Positions 25,902-35,294 of a DNA stretch of 64,000 bases are shown one piece after another (position 1 is the stretch's first letter; every line of letters starts with the position of its first letter). The stretch spans positions 1-64,000 of the forward strand of contig NZ_QDAH01000031.1 of the NCBI RefSeq assembly GCF_003075415.1. Direction: 5' to 3'. The notes below the pieces were generated by a model that did not search any database, was not told the DNA's origin, and was given only the letters and a program-made list of their open reading frames with translations. Position numbers and translations under genes: made by a program. Origin of the DNA: Microvirga sp. KLBC 81 (GTDB lineage: Bacteria; Pseudomonadota; Alphaproteobacteria; Rhizobiales; Beijerinckiaceae).

Positions 25902-26723
25902 TCACGACGGACGCGGGAATCGGTACAATTCCAATGCATTGACGTCGATTTGCTGACGGATGCCTTCGTCTGGAACCCACTCCGCGAGCCAATCCACCGC
26001 CTGGCTATAACGGAGGTGGCCATTGAGTTTGACGAATGGCCAGTCGCTACCCCAAAGCAGCCGCGTCGAGCCGGCTTCCGCAAGGAACCGGGACGTGAGC
26101 TCGCGATGGTCAAGACTGTCAGACAAGTAAGGTCCTGACAATTTCACCCAGGTCCGGCCATTCTTCATAGTGGAAAGAATCGCCCTGAAGCTCTCGGAAT
26201 CGATGCCGGACTGGTTGTCGCGAGCGCCGAAGTGATCGACGACAATTTTCACGCCCGATGTGTCGAGTGCCGAAAGTAGTTCCGGTAGGTGCTCGCGCCG
26301 CCCATAGACGTGCACATGCCAATCCAGATCGGCGATGGCCCGCAACAGCTTCTTGTACTCAGCTGAACGAAGGTCCGGAGGCGCTGCCATGTTGCCTGTT
26401 GCGAAGCGGATCCCAATGATGCCGGCGCGGTCCAGTTCGCGCAGGTGGGCTTGGCTGACATCGGGGTCGACGACAACAGTAGCGCGCAGTCGGCTGTGCC
26501 GTTCGAGCGCGGATAGCGTATAGTCATGGTAGGTGCCCAGAAAGCTTGCCGCCGCGACCACGCCGTAACGGACGCCTGCGGCGTCGAGCTCGGCCAGATA
26601 GTCTTCTGTCGTGAAGTCGCGCTTGAAGTCCTGGCGGACGCCCGGAATGAAAGGCAAGTCGCGCCGGAATATGTGAGCGTGCGTGTCCACGACCGGCGTT
26701 AAGATTCGGTCAGTTCGTTCCAT
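25902..26723 (-). CDS. Amidohydrolase-2 family metal hydrolase (LigI/PDC-hydrolase-like)
   Basis: 273 residues. The N-terminal HxH metal motif (VVDTHAHIF), a middle HVHVYGRREHL and VVDHFGA and the C-terminal LLWGSDWPF define the amidohydrolase-2 family, which includes 2-pyrone-4,6-dicarboxylate lactonase and other lactone hydrolases of aromatic catabolism. The start at 26723 has GGGAGG upstream. It shares the divergent control region containing operator site 2 with the first VOC-B copy. A lactone or ring-opening hydrolysis step is the best guess. Confidence 0.8.
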   Translation of the reverse strand: MERTDRILTPVVDTHAHIFRRDLPFIPGVRQDFKRDFTTEDYLAELDAAGVRYGVVAAASFLGTYHDYTLSALERHSRLRATVVVDPDVSQAHLRELDRAGIIGIRFATGNMAAPPDLRSAEYKKLLRAIADLDWHVHVYGRREHLPELLSALDTSGVKIVVDHFGARDNQSGIDSESFRAILSTMKNGRTWVKLSGPYLSDSLDHRELTSRFLAEAGSTRLLWGSDWPFVKLNGHLRYSQAVDWLAEWVPDEGIRQQIDVNALELYRFPRPS

Positions 26724-26887
26724 CGGGTCCTCCCAATCCAGCGACCGTTTGCACGGCTGCCCTTATCTCCGGCGCCTCACTTCGAGTGGCCGATCGACGT
26801 GCGAATAATTCGGTCTCCACCATACTTCGCTCCTTCGGCCACATTCGTCCGATCCTTCACGGCTTCCCAAGTTTCGACCAACCGTTG

Positions 26888-26908
26888 TAAGTCAATGCCA
26901 TTGACATA
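26888..26908. promoter_or_regulatory. Island operator palindrome, site 2
   Basis: GTCAATG-C-CATTGAC palindrome at 26891-26905 preceded by TAA, 72 bases upstream of VOC-B copy 1 and between it and the divergent amidohydrolase. Confidence 0.65.
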
Positions 26909-26935
26909 AGTCTAGAGTTGGGTCAATCTCTTGGT

Positions 26936-27371
26936 AATGCGGTGGGTTCCGCAAGATCATCAGGGAGGCTCTTCGCCCAATGAAACTCAAGATCCAACAT
27001 GTTGCCGTTATGGCAGACGACGCCAAGGAACTTTCGAAGTTCTATCGCGAGGTCCTCGAACTTGAGCCGATGCATACGCCTGCCGCCACCGAGATCGACG
27101 TCGACACCTACAGGTGGTTGAAAGCCGGTGACAGCGAGATCCACATCGTGCAGCGTGATGACACCGTAGCTCCGCGCCTTGGCCTCAGCATCGACCCGAT
27201 GAAGGCGCACTATGCCTTCGAATGTGAAAGCGTCGAGCAGATCCGAGAGATCACCGAGCGCCTGACCAAAGCCGGGGTCAAGTGGATGGACTGGTCGCCG
27301 CACGGCATCCCCGGCAAGCACCAGGTGTTCATGATCGATCCAGGTGGCAATCTGGTTGAGTTCCAACTCGG
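26936..27371 (+). repeat. 436-bp direct repeat, copy 1 (carries VOC-B)
   Basis: This segment appears base-for-base identical to 37721-38156, offset by 10,785 bases. It begins 44 bases before the VOC-B start codon and ends a few codons before its stop. Sequences outside these limits diverge at once on both sides. Confidence 0.9.
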
Positions 27372-27390
27372 AGGATCTTACGCGTCATGA
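26980..27390 (+). CDS. VOC-family protein B, copy 1
   Basis: 136-residue single VOC module: LKIQHVAVMADDAKELSKFY (first metal His), SEIHIVQRDD, HYAFECESVEQIREI and GIPGKHQVFMIDPGGNLVEFQ, with the metal-binding Glu in the last motif. The first 131 residues are identical to copy 2 at 37765; only the last few differ (SYAS against GKA). A GGGAGG lies 11 bases before the ATG. Downstream is the wreck of an SDR start, so this copy has lost its partner gene. Likely a ring-cleavage or glyoxalase-like enzyme of the island; reaction unknown. Confidence 0.85.
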   Translation: MKLKIQHVAVMADDAKELSKFYREVLELEPMHTPAATEIDVDTYRWLKAGDSEIHIVQRDDTVAPRLGLSIDPMKAHYAFECESVEQIREITERLTKAGVKWMDWSPHGIPGKHQVFMIDPGGNLVEFQLGGSYAS

Positions 27391-27425
27391 CGCGTCGCGC
27401 CGCCTTCATCATCGGCGGTGCGACG
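27387..27425 (+). pseudogene. SDR N-terminal remnant after VOC-B copy 1
   Basis: MTRRAAFIIGGAT at the VOC-B stop codon matches the start of the SDR that follows VOC-B copy 2 (MVRRVAFITGGGSGIG). Similarity is lost after about 13 residues and the Rossmann glycine motif is not completed. A VOC-SDR pair therefore once stood here and the SDR was deleted. The rest of 27425-27590 holds no gene. Confidence 0.55.
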
Positions 27426-27590
27426 GCGGACTGGACGGTTTCCCCGTCTATTCCCTACATTCTTCGCCGCACGCGATGTCTGACTGGCACGAGCCGAAGG
27501 CTCCGCGAGCGCAAGTTCAACTTTAGCATTCAGCATACGGGCGGTTCTGAAACTATATCGCCAACGCCAAAATAGGTTGGAGGGAAGTAC

Positions 27591-28673
27591 ATGAAGACGA
27601 AGCTCAAGACACGGTTTATGACTTGGCTGCTCGCAGCGGGCGTCACAGGAATTATGGCGACCTCGTTGCCGTCGAACGCGCAGGCGCAGGAAGCGGTTCG
27701 CGATTTCAAGGGAGAGGAACTGGTTGTCCAGACCCTGACCGGCACCGCCGGCAAGTTCTTCCGCGACATCGCCAAGCCGTTCGAGAAGAAGTTCAACGCC
27801 AAGCTCGTCCATATCGAGAGCCTGTCGTCGGATACGGTCGCCAAGATGCGCGCCAATGCCGGTAACCAGGAATCCGATGTCTGGATGGTCGCCGAGAGCT
27901 GGGCGACGGTCCTCGAGAAGGAAGGCCTCCTGGAACCGCTGACAGTCAAGGGCGTGCCTGCGCTCGAGACGCTGATGCCGACAGGCCGGCGCAAAAATGA
28001 CGCGTTCATGCTCATGTCGCTCGCGGCCATGAACATCACCTACAACAAGAATAAGCTCTCGGAAGCCGATCTTCCGAAGTCTTGGGCTGATCTCGCCAAT
28101 CCCAAGTACAAGGGCCGCCTTATCCTGCCGGCTGCGAACAGCACCTTCGCCGTGATGCTAATCCAGCAGCTGAATAAGGCGGGCGGAGGCACCGTCACCA
28201 ATATTGACCCGGCGATTGCTGAATTGAAAAAGATCGCCCCCAACGTCATGACCTACTGGACGAGCTTCGACCAGAACTTCAACCTGATGAACACCGGTCA
28301 GGCTTGGCTCGCGGTTTCCTCGTCCGATCGCACGGTCGACCAGGCGCTGAAGGGCGCGCCGGTCAGCGCGACCTATCCGGAAAGCGGCACCGTCCTCATC
28401 GGAAACGCAGTCGGCGTCAGCAAGGGAACTCAGCACAAGGACCTCGCCGAAGCCTACGTCAACTACCTCTTGTCCAAGGAAGTGCAGAAGCTGACGGCCG
28501 ATCAGATCGGCCAGATCCCGACTGTCAAAGACGTCGATGTCTCGCCAGCCGTGCAGGCGCTCCTGCCGCAGGGCGAGGCGATGAAGAACTCGGAGTCGCC
28601 GGACTGGGGTGAGATCGCCGCGAACCAAGCCCAGTGGATCGAGCGCTACACAAAAGAGATCGTGAGCAGGTAG
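27591..28673 (+). CDS. Periplasmic solute-binding protein of an ABC transporter (PotD-like)
   Basis: 360 residues with a signal peptide (WLLAAGVTGIMATSLPSNAQA) and a family 1 binding-protein fold: LVVQTLTGTAGKFFRDIAKP, AKMRANAGNQESDVWMV, ITYNKNKL with PKSWADLANPKYKGRL, and GVSKGTQHKDLAEAYVNYLL. These motifs place it with spermidine/putrescine- and opine-type binding proteins. GGAGGG precedes the ATG. The matching ATPase and two permeases are at 39566-42457, 11 kb away, an unusual split. A small organic cation, acid or degradation substrate is the likely ligand. Confidence 0.85.
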   Translation: MKTKLKTRFMTWLLAAGVTGIMATSLPSNAQAQEAVRDFKGEELVVQTLTGTAGKFFRDIAKPFEKKFNAKLVHIESLSSDTVAKMRANAGNQESDVWMVAESWATVLEKEGLLEPLTVKGVPALETLMPTGRRKNDAFMLMSLAAMNITYNKNKLSEADLPKSWADLANPKYKGRLILPAANSTFAVMLIQQLNKAGGGTVTNIDPAIAELKKIAPNVMTYWTSFDQNFNLMNTGQAWLAVSSSDRTVDQALKGAPVSATYPESGTVLIGNAVGVSKGTQHKDLAEAYVNYLLSKEVQKLTADQIGQIPTVKDVDVSPAVQALLPQGEAMKNSESPDWGEIAANQAQWIERYTKEIVSR

Positions 28674-28693
28674 CTCGGCCCAGTACCTCTCAG

Positions 28694-28726
28694 TGTCCGG
28701 CGGCAGTGCCTGCTGCCGGACATTTT
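28694..28726 (+). terminator. Terminator after the binding-protein gene
   Basis: GC-rich hairpin with arms GTCCGG and CCGGAC, followed by ATTTTC, 20 bases after the stop codon at 28673. Confidence 0.6.
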
Positions 28727-28852
28727 CATTGTAGGTGACGTCCATTTCGGGGAGCGCCGGAATCCAGTCCGGTAGAGCCACGAGCATGCAGTCGCCGCGC
28801 TCCCAGTCGTCTCGTTCATGGTCATTACTCAAATTGCAGCACGGAGGTCTCC

Positions 28853-29809
28853 TTGGAAAGACGCACTCTCGGCAGGACCGGCCTGAAAATTTCTCCGCTG
28901 GTGTTCGGCGGAAACGTCCTCGGCTGGACCGTCGATCAGAAAACCAGCTTCGATATTCTCGACGCTTTCCTCGATCATGGCTTCAACGCCATTGACACGG
29001 CGGACGTCTATACGGCCTGGGTGCCCGGCAATCGGGGCGGCGAGTCCGAGACGATCATCGGCAACTGGCTGAAGGCGCGGCCTGCTGCGCGCGACAAGGT
29101 TGTCATCTTCACCAAGGTGGGCTCCGCCCCTGACGGGACACCACAGAAGGGTGGGCTTTCGCAGAAATGGATCTTGGAGGCGGCAGACCGCTCGCTTGCC
29201 CGGCTCGGCGTAGATGCCATCGACGTCTATTTTTCGCACTGGCCTGACGACTCGGTGCCGGTTTCCGAAACGCTTGGGGCGTACGAGATTCTGCTGAAGG
29301 CGGGCAAGATCAGGTCAATCGGTGCCTCCAACGTAAATGCGGAGCAGCTGACCTCGGCGCTTGCGACGGCAAGGAACGAGAACCTGCCTGGCTACCAAGT
29401 GGTGCAGCCGGAATACAATCTCTACAGCCGGGCGACTTATGAGGGTCCACTGCGCGACCTCTGCATTGCAGAGAGCTTGGGCGTCGTGACCTATTACAGC
29501 CTCGCCGCGGGCTTCCTGTCGGGCAAATACCGGTCGAACAACGATTTCGGGCAGTCGGTACGCGGCACAAGGATGGGACGGTATCTCAATCCCCGTGGTA
29601 CAGCGATCCTGGAGGCGCTCGACCGCGTCGCGGAGGCGCACTCCGCAACGCCCGCCGAAATCGCGCTCGCCTGGCTCATAGCGAAGGAAGGCGTGACTGC
29701 GCCGATCGCCAGCGCGACGCGGGTCGCGCAGGTCGAGAGCTTTGCGAAAGCCGCTGGCATGAAGCTGACGCCAGATGAAATGGCCGTATTGGACGCGGCC
29801 GGCGCTTAA
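28853..29809 (+). CDS. Aldo/keto reductase
   Basis: 318-residue NADPH-dependent aldo/keto reductase. Catalytic elements are visible: NAIDTADVYTAW (Asp and Tyr), VVIFTKVGS (Lys), YFSHWPDD (His), then RSIGASNVNAEQL and the cofactor-binding APIASATRVAQVESF. It starts with TTG at 28853, supported by GGAGG five bases before it. It stands between the transport protein and transposon debris. Reduction or oxidation of an aldehyde or ketone intermediate is likely. Confidence 0.87.
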   Translation: MERRTLGRTGLKISPLVFGGNVLGWTVDQKTSFDILDAFLDHGFNAIDTADVYTAWVPGNRGGESETIIGNWLKARPAARDKVVIFTKVGSAPDGTPQKGGLSQKWILEAADRSLARLGVDAIDVYFSHWPDDSVPVSETLGAYEILLKAGKIRSIGASNVNAEQLTSALATARNENLPGYQVVQPEYNLYSRATYEGPLRDLCIAESLGVVTYYSLAAGFLSGKYRSNNDFGQSVRGTRMGRYLNPRGTAILEALDRVAEAHSATPAEIALAWLIAKEGVTAPIASATRVAQVESFAKAAGMKLTPDEMAVLDAAGA

Positions 29810-30137
29810 CCTGATCTCGGACTGGGCGCGCGTGAAGGCGCGAGGGCGCCTCCACTTCCTGTAAGAGGCTCTGGGCATGCTGACGATACCCACGCCTAGA
29901 CCGCTGAAGCCATCGGCTCTGTACAAAACAACGGCCGCGAATTGCTGGCCTCGGGTGGGCTTATCGTCATACCTCCAGTTGTGACGAGCCTGATTGAACT
30001 ATCTCTCTCGCGCTCACAGAGATACGTGCGGCTCGCTGCGAGTGAGCTGAACACAACGCCTGCTGGGTTCCTACCTGCACAACGGAGGTGCTGTCGCAAG
30101 CCGCGATGTAGGTCAATCAGAAACCGGATGAGGGCTC
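29810..30137. other. Intergenic region, no gene recognised
   Basis: About 330 bases after the reductase. Short frames without motifs; no operator palindrome. Confidence 0.35.
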
Positions 30138-30365
30138 CTAAGTCGAGCTAGCCCATAAAAGGAGGATGCTTGGAGAGCGTTCTGGTTTCGGATCAATAAG
30201 ACCTTCCTGTTCGAGCAGCTCTCGCACTTCCTTGTCATCAACATAGTCCCCCGTGTTTTCAGAATAAGCGAAATGTCTCAAGACGCTAAGCGCGCGCGCC
30301 ACCAAACCAGCTGTATGATCTAAAACTTGCCCAAGAAATCCCTCGGGATGAGAGAGAACAGCCAT
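30138..30365 (-). CDS. Small protein of unknown function
   Basis: 75 residues starting MAVLSHPEGFLGQVLDHTAG, with a helical, acidic C-terminal half (DYVDDKEVRELLEQEGLIDP). The ATG at 30365 is chosen because GGAGGCGATA lies directly before it. No family recognised and no partner gene nearby; transposon fragments follow on the right. Confidence 0.45.
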   Translation of the reverse strand: MAVLSHPEGFLGQVLDHTAGLVARALSVLRHFAYSENTGDYVDDKEVRELLEQEGLIDPKPERSPSILLLWASST

Positions 30366-30446
30366 TATCGCCTCCATATTTTTGTTATGGAAGCATGGCA
30401 ACTAGGTTTGATCGTTGCTCTGGCGCAAGCTGAAGCGATCGTGGTC

Positions 30447-30620
30447 TTAGTGAGAGGCATAACCGGCGTGCCTCATCCAGCCGCGGGCATCCTGCTCGGT
30501 GATGGTGTCGAGGGCGGGCTTGAGTTGTGCGTCCAAGACCTCCGACCTGCGCACGGCTTTGGCCTTGAGCCACTCTTTCGTCTTGGACAAGATGGGCTTG
30601 ATCGGGCTGAACTCGGGCGA
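30447..30620 (-). pseudogene. IS630-type transposase C-terminal fragment
   Basis: 57 codons ending in TAA encode SPEFSPIKPILSKTKEWLKA followed by a helical tail ending DARGWMRHAGYASH. The start resembles the S-P-x-x-N-P-I-E region and the end the C-terminus of IS630-family transposases. The catalytic upstream part is missing. Confidence 0.6.
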
Positions 30621-30774
30621 TCCTGTGCTTCGTCAGCGTGTTCGTCTGGACCAAGTGAATGTCATCGCGCTCTAGGCCCATGGAGCAAATCAGTCTGCCG
30701 GGCCGGTGACACACCATCGTGGACGAGACGGCGGAGGTGAATGTCAAAAGACGGCATCAGGTGGATGTACGCAC

Positions 30775-31110
30775 TCCCAAAGGGAACGGGAGCCCTACGG
30801 TTACCACCGGATCCATGTTCTGCCCTCGATCGGCAAGCAGAAACGCTATCCGGCTCTGACCCGGACAGTGATCCACGCGCAGGAGCGCCACAATCTACAC
30901 GACTGGGTGCGGATTGATTGGAAGCTGGTCACGGATCTTCCGACGCAACCCAGATGCTCAACTGGTATGCCATGCGTTGGAAGGCGGAGCTGTTCCACAA
31001 GACCCTGAAATCCGGCTGCCGGGCGGAGGCAACCAAACTCAGAACAGCCGAACGGTCATGTAGAGGGGACTATCGCGCCTGTTGGATCTCGAAATTGGCG
31101 CCAGGATTAG
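30775..31110 (+). pseudogene. IS4/Tn5-like transposase fragment with frameshifts
   Basis: Pieces of a Tn5-like transposase lie in two frames: GKQKRYPALTRTVIHAQER with WKLVTDLP in one and LNWYAMRWKAELFHKTLKSG with LRTAERS in the other. The Glu of the DDE triad is in the WKAELFHK motif. It is truncated at both ends. Confidence 0.65.
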
Positions 31111-31398
31111 AGCGCCAATCTATGAGTAATAGCAAGTCTCAGTACCCTCTTGTCGTAGCTCAGCCAGGGCAAGCTTCAAAGCTGCAACAGAACCCAACGG
31201 GGTGCAGATGATCCTATCGCGCAGAATGGCCGCGCCACCTTGAGCGATTTGTCAGAGGCCGATGATCCATCGTGCGTGCCATCCTGGGCACACAGAGTTT
31301 ATTTAGAATCTCGACAGCGAAGCGCATCGACAACGAACGAAACGGGGTTGAGGGCTGGAGGCTCGGGTAGCAGAGGGAGCATAGGGCTCCGGGCGAGT

Positions 31399-32277
31399 TC
31401 AGCCAGCCCTGGCGATCAGAGTCTCTGCCCGCAAGATGTCGAACGCTTCAATGGGATCGCCATCGATGAGCCTGAGCGACACGTCCTCGTGCGCTGCCGC
31501 CGCGAGCACCTCACGCGCCCAGGTGAGCTCTTTGGGAGTCGGCACGAAGGCGCGATGAATTCCGGGGATCTGATCGGCCGAGAGCGCATTCTTGCCGGTG
31601 AAGCCCATCCGCGCGCTGAACTGCGCGTCCGCATCGCTGCTCTCGATGTCATTGCGGTTCATGAATGCAGCGTCGATAATGTCGATCTTCGCCAGCCGGC
31701 CGGCCAGTACCATCCTGCTCCGGATATACAGGGTTTCATGATCGACCCCGACGATCCCCGTCCGTCGATAGCCGAAGTCCAGCGACATGTCGTTTGCGCC
31801 AAACATAATGGCGCCCATACGGGGGCTGGCCGCGGCGATGGCCTCGACATTGCTGAGCGCCTCGATCCGCTCGATGACTGCGCCGATTTGAGTCGAGCCC
31901 GGTTCTATGCCGTTCTCGTCCTCGCCGCGCGACACGGCCTCGTCGAGACGCAGGATGTCGTCGACCGACTTCACCTTTGCGCAGTAGACTAAGTGGGGCC
32001 GCCCGCCGAGCACGTAGGCAAGATGGGTCTTTGTCTCGGGCGCGTCGATGTGGGGAAATCTGACCCAGGCTTCCTTGCCCGACCAGTCCATCTCGGTGAG
32101 GGCCATGCGCGTGGTTTCGACCGCAGCAGCCCGGGCCTCGGGCGGGAAACCCGACTCGAGCTCGATGTGAACGATATCGGCCGCCGAAGCGTTGGCTGCC
32201 GCGATGGCCTTCCACGTTCCTCCCTTGGCCACCAGCTTCGATCGCCTGAGACCGCGTTTGCGGATCGCCGTGGTCAT
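31399..32277 (-). CDS. CitE/HpcH-type CoA-ester lyase or aldolase
   Basis: 292 residues of the HpcH/CitE superfamily, which includes malyl-CoA and citramalyl-CoA lyases. Motifs: ADIVHIELESGFPPEAR (an acid binds metal), EAWVRFPHIDAPET, IEALSNVEAIAAASPRMGAIMFGANDMSLDFG and GFTGKNALSADQIPGIHRAF. The ATG at 32277 has GGAGAG seven bases upstream; the longer frame adds a non-conserved leader. It is divergent from the flavin monooxygenase across operator site 3. Carbon-carbon cleavage of a hydroxyacyl-CoA is the likely reaction. Confidence 0.8.
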   Translation of the reverse strand: MTTAIRKRGLRRSKLVAKGGTWKAIAAANASAADIVHIELESGFPPEARAAAVETTRMALTEMDWSGKEAWVRFPHIDAPETKTHLAYVLGGRPHLVYCAKVKSVDDILRLDEAVSRGEDENGIEPGSTQIGAVIERIEALSNVEAIAAASPRMGAIMFGANDMSLDFGYRRTGIVGVDHETLYIRSRMVLAGRLAKIDIIDAAFMNRNDIESSDADAQFSARMGFTGKNALSADQIPGIHRAFVPTPKELTWAREVLAAAAHEDVSLRLIDGDPIEAFDILRAETLIARAG

Positions 32278-32415
32278 AAAAGTCTCTCCAAGTGTTGAGC
32301 CTGCCTCTTGCAGCGCAGATTGCCAGCCCCGGTCACCGCATGAGAACGAGAGAATGTTCAAGGGATTTGCACGCCACTGGCAGCTTGTCATGTCAACTTA
32401 TGAGGCTCTCCTTAA

Positions 32416-32436
32416 CAAGTCAACAGAATTGACTTG
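32416..32436. promoter_or_regulatory. Island operator palindrome, site 3
   Basis: Perfect eight-base arms CAAGTCAA and TTGACTTG around CAGAA, 64 bases upstream of the flavin monooxygenase start and 139 bases upstream of the lyase start. The best palindrome of the four. Confidence 0.75.
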
Positions 32437-32499
32437 ATAGTCGCTCCTCGTTCTGGCATCTGGATCCATGATCTAAACCGCATTCAACGGCAGGTTCGC

Positions 32500-33477
32500 A
32501 TGGCTTTATTATCGATCCTCGACATCGTGCCGGTTCCGGAAGGCGCCACGCCTAAGGATGCGCTGCACAATTCGCTGAACCTTGCGCGCAGCGCGGAACG
32601 GTGGGGCTATCACCGGTATTGGATTGCGGAGCACCATAACATGGTCGGCGCGGCCGGCGCGGCCACCGGCACGGTGGTCGGCTTCATCGCAGCGGGAACG
32701 AGCACGATCCGCGTCGGCGCAGGCGGCATCATGCTACCCAACCACGCGCCACTGGTGGTCGCCGAGCAGTTCGGCACGCTTGAATGCCTGTATCCAGGGC
32801 GCATCGACCTGGGCCTCGGCCGCGCTCCCGGCACCGATCAGTTCACCGCGCGCGCGCTCAGGCGCGACGCGATGCGAGCACAGGAGTTCCCACAGGAGGT
32901 GATCGAGCTGCAGCACTTCTTCGCCCAGCCGCAGCCGCAGCAGATCGTGCAGGCTGTGCCGGGAGCGGGCCTCGATGTGCCGATCTGGGTTCTAGGCTCG
33001 GGCGAGACCGGCGCAAGTGTCGCGGCCTCCCTGGGCCTGCCCTTCGCGTTTGCATCCCACTTCGCGCCGTCGGCGCTGACGAACGCACTGGAAGTGTACC
33101 GAAGCGGCTTCTCGCCCTCCGCCCAGCTCGCCGCGCCCTATGTCATGCTCGGCGTCAACGTTGTCATCGCCGACACGCAGGAGGAGGCAGAGCGCATTTT
33201 CACTTCCGTGCAGCAGCGCTTCATCAACATCGTGCGGGGAGAGCCGCGAAAACTGCCGCCGCCGGTTGACAACATGGCTGGGCTTTGGTCGCCCGAGGAG
33301 AAGGCACGCGTCTCCAGCATGCTCACATATTCGTTCGTCGGCACGGCGGAGGTGGTGAAGGATGGGCTCGACGGTTTCCTGGAGATGACAAAGGCGGACG
33401 AGCTAATCGTTTCCGCCACCGTGTTCGACCCTGCAGCGCGGCTTCGTTCCTACGAACTTCTGGCCGACCTGTGGTGA
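32500..33477 (+). CDS. Luciferase-like (LLM) flavin-dependent oxidoreductase
   Basis: 325 residues. Typical bacterial luciferase-like motifs: [63 protein letters not shown] and [15 protein letters not shown], with [18 protein letters not shown] later. The family uses reduced FMN or F420 to oxidise organic substrates. The ATG at 32500 starts the conserved sequence; a longer frame to 32434 lies over the operator. No dedicated flavin reductase is adjacent. Baeyer-Villiger-like or desulfurising monooxygenation is possible. Confidence 0.85.
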   Translation: MALLSILDIVPVPEGATPKDALHNSLNLARSAERWGYHRYWIAEHHNMVGAAGAATGTVVGFIAAGTSTIRVGAGGIMLPNHAPLVVAEQFGTLECLYPGRIDLGLGRAPGTDQFTARALRRDAMRAQEFPQEVIELQHFFAQPQPQQIVQAVPGAGLDVPIWVLGSGETGASVAASLGLPFAFASHFAPSALTNALEVYRSGFSPSAQLAAPYVMLGVNVVIADTQEEAERIFTSVQQRFINIVRGEPRKLPPPVDNMAGLWSPEEKARVSSMLTYSFVGTAEVVKDGLDGFLEMTKADELIVSATVFDPAARLRSYELLADLW

Positions 33478-33799
33478 AGCCAGCCGGTTACCGGCACTGC
33501 CGCTAACGGCTCCGCGTCAGGGTGCTGGCAGCTCTATCGACCCGGGCCTAAGGGGAACGGCTCTTTCGCTCCCATGGCGACGTAATGCGCCAATACCCGG
33601 CGCAGGTCACACCAGCGGTGTGGTCCGGTCAGACTGAAGGCGCAAGTGTCCGTCAGCAGGATGTCCTTCAGACCTAACCATTTGAGGCGAGATCTTCCGG
33701 TCTCCGTTTCGACCGTACCACCAGTGCGGTTATGCGCTCAAGTCATCGGCCTGGTCTCGGGCTGTCTTCGGCAGAACGATCTACCAGCCCTGAACTACT
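33478..33799. other. Intergenic region between convergent genes, nothing recognised
   Basis: About 320 bases between the convergent flavin monooxygenase and ferredoxin-reductase genes. No gene, clear terminator or operator seen. Confidence 0.35.
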
Positions 33800-35014
33800 C
33801 TAAGCCGACGGCGCCACAGGGCCGAGCATTTCCGAGAGCGCCTCGGGAGATATCTTGCGCTCGGACCGAAGGATCTTTCTGGCCAGCATGTGATCCGTCG
33901 GCCGATTAACAGACTCGACGCTGACGAGGACCTGGTCGTGGAAATGGAAGATCGAGAAGGCGCCAGCCTGTAGATCGCCGCGCACGATGGTCGGGTCTGC
34001 AGTAGATGAGATGCCAGCAATCTGGAGCTTCATCCCGGCCTGCTCGGTCCAGAACCACGGCAAGCTGCGATAAGTTTGGGCTTCACCGACGACGCCGGAC
34101 GCGACGCAGTTTGCCTGATCGACCGCGTTCTGCACTGATTCCAGGCGAACCGTTGCGCCGCAATACGGATTTGGATGTGCCGCACAGTCGCCAATGGCAT
34201 ATATCGAGGGATCTGTGGTGCGCAGATAGCCGTCGGTTAGAATGCCGTTTCCGGTTGAAAGGCCAGCCTCTGCGGCCAATTCGGTATTCGCAATTATGCC
34301 GATACAGGTTAGCACGAGATTCGTCTTGAGCAGTTGTCCGTCCGCCTCCACCCCGACGACCCGTCTGCCGTCCAGACGGAGCCCGAGCCCCGCAACGCCG
34401 AGCATAAAGCGCACGCCGCGCTCTTCGAGGCGCTGCTGGAACACCTGCGACACCGTCTCGGACACCCCACGCGCCATCAGTCGTGGCATCGCTTCGACGA
34501 CGCACACGGACACGCCCAGGTCGGCGCAAACGGAAGCGACTTCAAGGCCGAGGAAGCCGCCGCCGACAATGACAATGTTGCCCTCGCTGAGCAGCCGCTC
34601 CCGCAGTTCCATTGCATCCGCCAGAGTCCGCAGCGACAGGACGCCCGCGACATCCTCGAAGCCGGACATCCGGCGGTTCCGCGCGCCGGTCGCGAGGACC
34701 AACCGATCGTATCCGAGCTCAGCATTCGAGGCGAGCCGGATGGTCCGGCGCGCCGGATCGATCGCGACGGCTCGATCTTCGATGACGTCAATTGATTCGT
34801 CGCGGTAAAACTCGGCCGTCGCGAAGGACAACTCGTCGGCGAAAACCTCGCCGCTCAGAAACGCCTTGGAGAGTGGAGGGCGTTGATAAGGCAGGCTGGG
34901 TTCGTCGCAGACCAGCCGGACCGCGCCGTCGAATCCATGCGCACGCAGCGAACTCACGAGTTGGAACCCGGCTTGCCCGCCACCGACCACCACAATTTCC
35001 GAGCAAATGGACAT
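33800..35014 (-). CDS. FAD-dependent ferredoxin reductase (P450 redox partner)
   Basis: 404 residues of the putidaredoxin-reductase type. FAD-binding VVVGGGQAGFQLVSSLR, LPYQRPPLSKAFL, LVLATGARNR, NAD-binding VIVGGGFLGLEVASVCADLG and the second FAD motif YAIGDCAAHPNP are all present, with a complete C-terminal domain. It transfers electrons from NADH to a ferredoxin. It is the third gene of an operon after a P450 and a ferredoxin, three bases after the ferredoxin stop, so it almost certainly serves them. Confidence 0.9.
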   Translation of the reverse strand: MSICSEIVVVGGGQAGFQLVSSLRAHGFDGAVRLVCDEPSLPYQRPPLSKAFLSGEVFADELSFATAEFYRDESIDVIEDRAVAIDPARRTIRLASNAELGYDRLVLATGARNRRMSGFEDVAGVLSLRTLADAMELRERLLSEGNIVIVGGGFLGLEVASVCADLGVSVCVVEAMPRLMARGVSETVSQVFQQRLEERGVRFMLGVAGLGLRLDGRRVVGVEADGQLLKTNLVLTCIGIIANTELAAEAGLSTGNGILTDGYLRTTDPSIYAIGDCAAHPNPYCGATVRLESVQNAVDQANCVASGVVGEAQTYRSLPWFWTEQAGMKLQIAGISSTADPTIVRGDLQAGAFSIFHFHDQVLVSVESVNRPTDHMLARKILRSERKISPEALSEMLGPVAPSA

Positions 35015-35017
35015 TGG

Positions 35018-35257
35018 TTAATCCCCGTCCTTCGTCTGCGTCGCCGTCTCGGGGACCGCTGTTGATTTTGCTTCAAGTATGGCTCGGGCCGGGCAAAGCC
35101 GGATCGCAGAGCGAACGCTTGCCGCCTTCTCAGCCGGCGGCGTCTCGTCCAGCAGGACCACCATTCCATCGTCCTCGTTCTGAGCGAAAACCGTCGGTGC
35201 GGCGTTCACGCACTGTCCCGCGCCAATGCACTTCTCGACATCAACCTTGATACGCAT
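35018..35257 (-). CDS. [3Fe-4S]-type ferredoxin
   Basis: 79-residue ferredoxin with cysteines in VEKCIGAGQCVNAAP and later RLCPARAI. The first motif has Gly-Ala where [4Fe-4S] proteins carry another Cys, as expected for the [3Fe-4S] ferredoxins that serve bacterial P450s. An acidic C-terminal tail follows. GGGAGG precedes the ATG. It sits between the P450 and the reductase and would shuttle electrons between them. Confidence 0.88.
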   Translation of the reverse strand: MRIKVDVEKCIGAGQCVNAAPTVFAQNEDDGMVVLLDETPPAEKAASVRSAIRLCPARAILEAKSTAVPETATQTKDGD

Positions 35258-35294
35258 TTCACTTCCTCCCTATTCTTGCTGCGCTACGTCGCAG

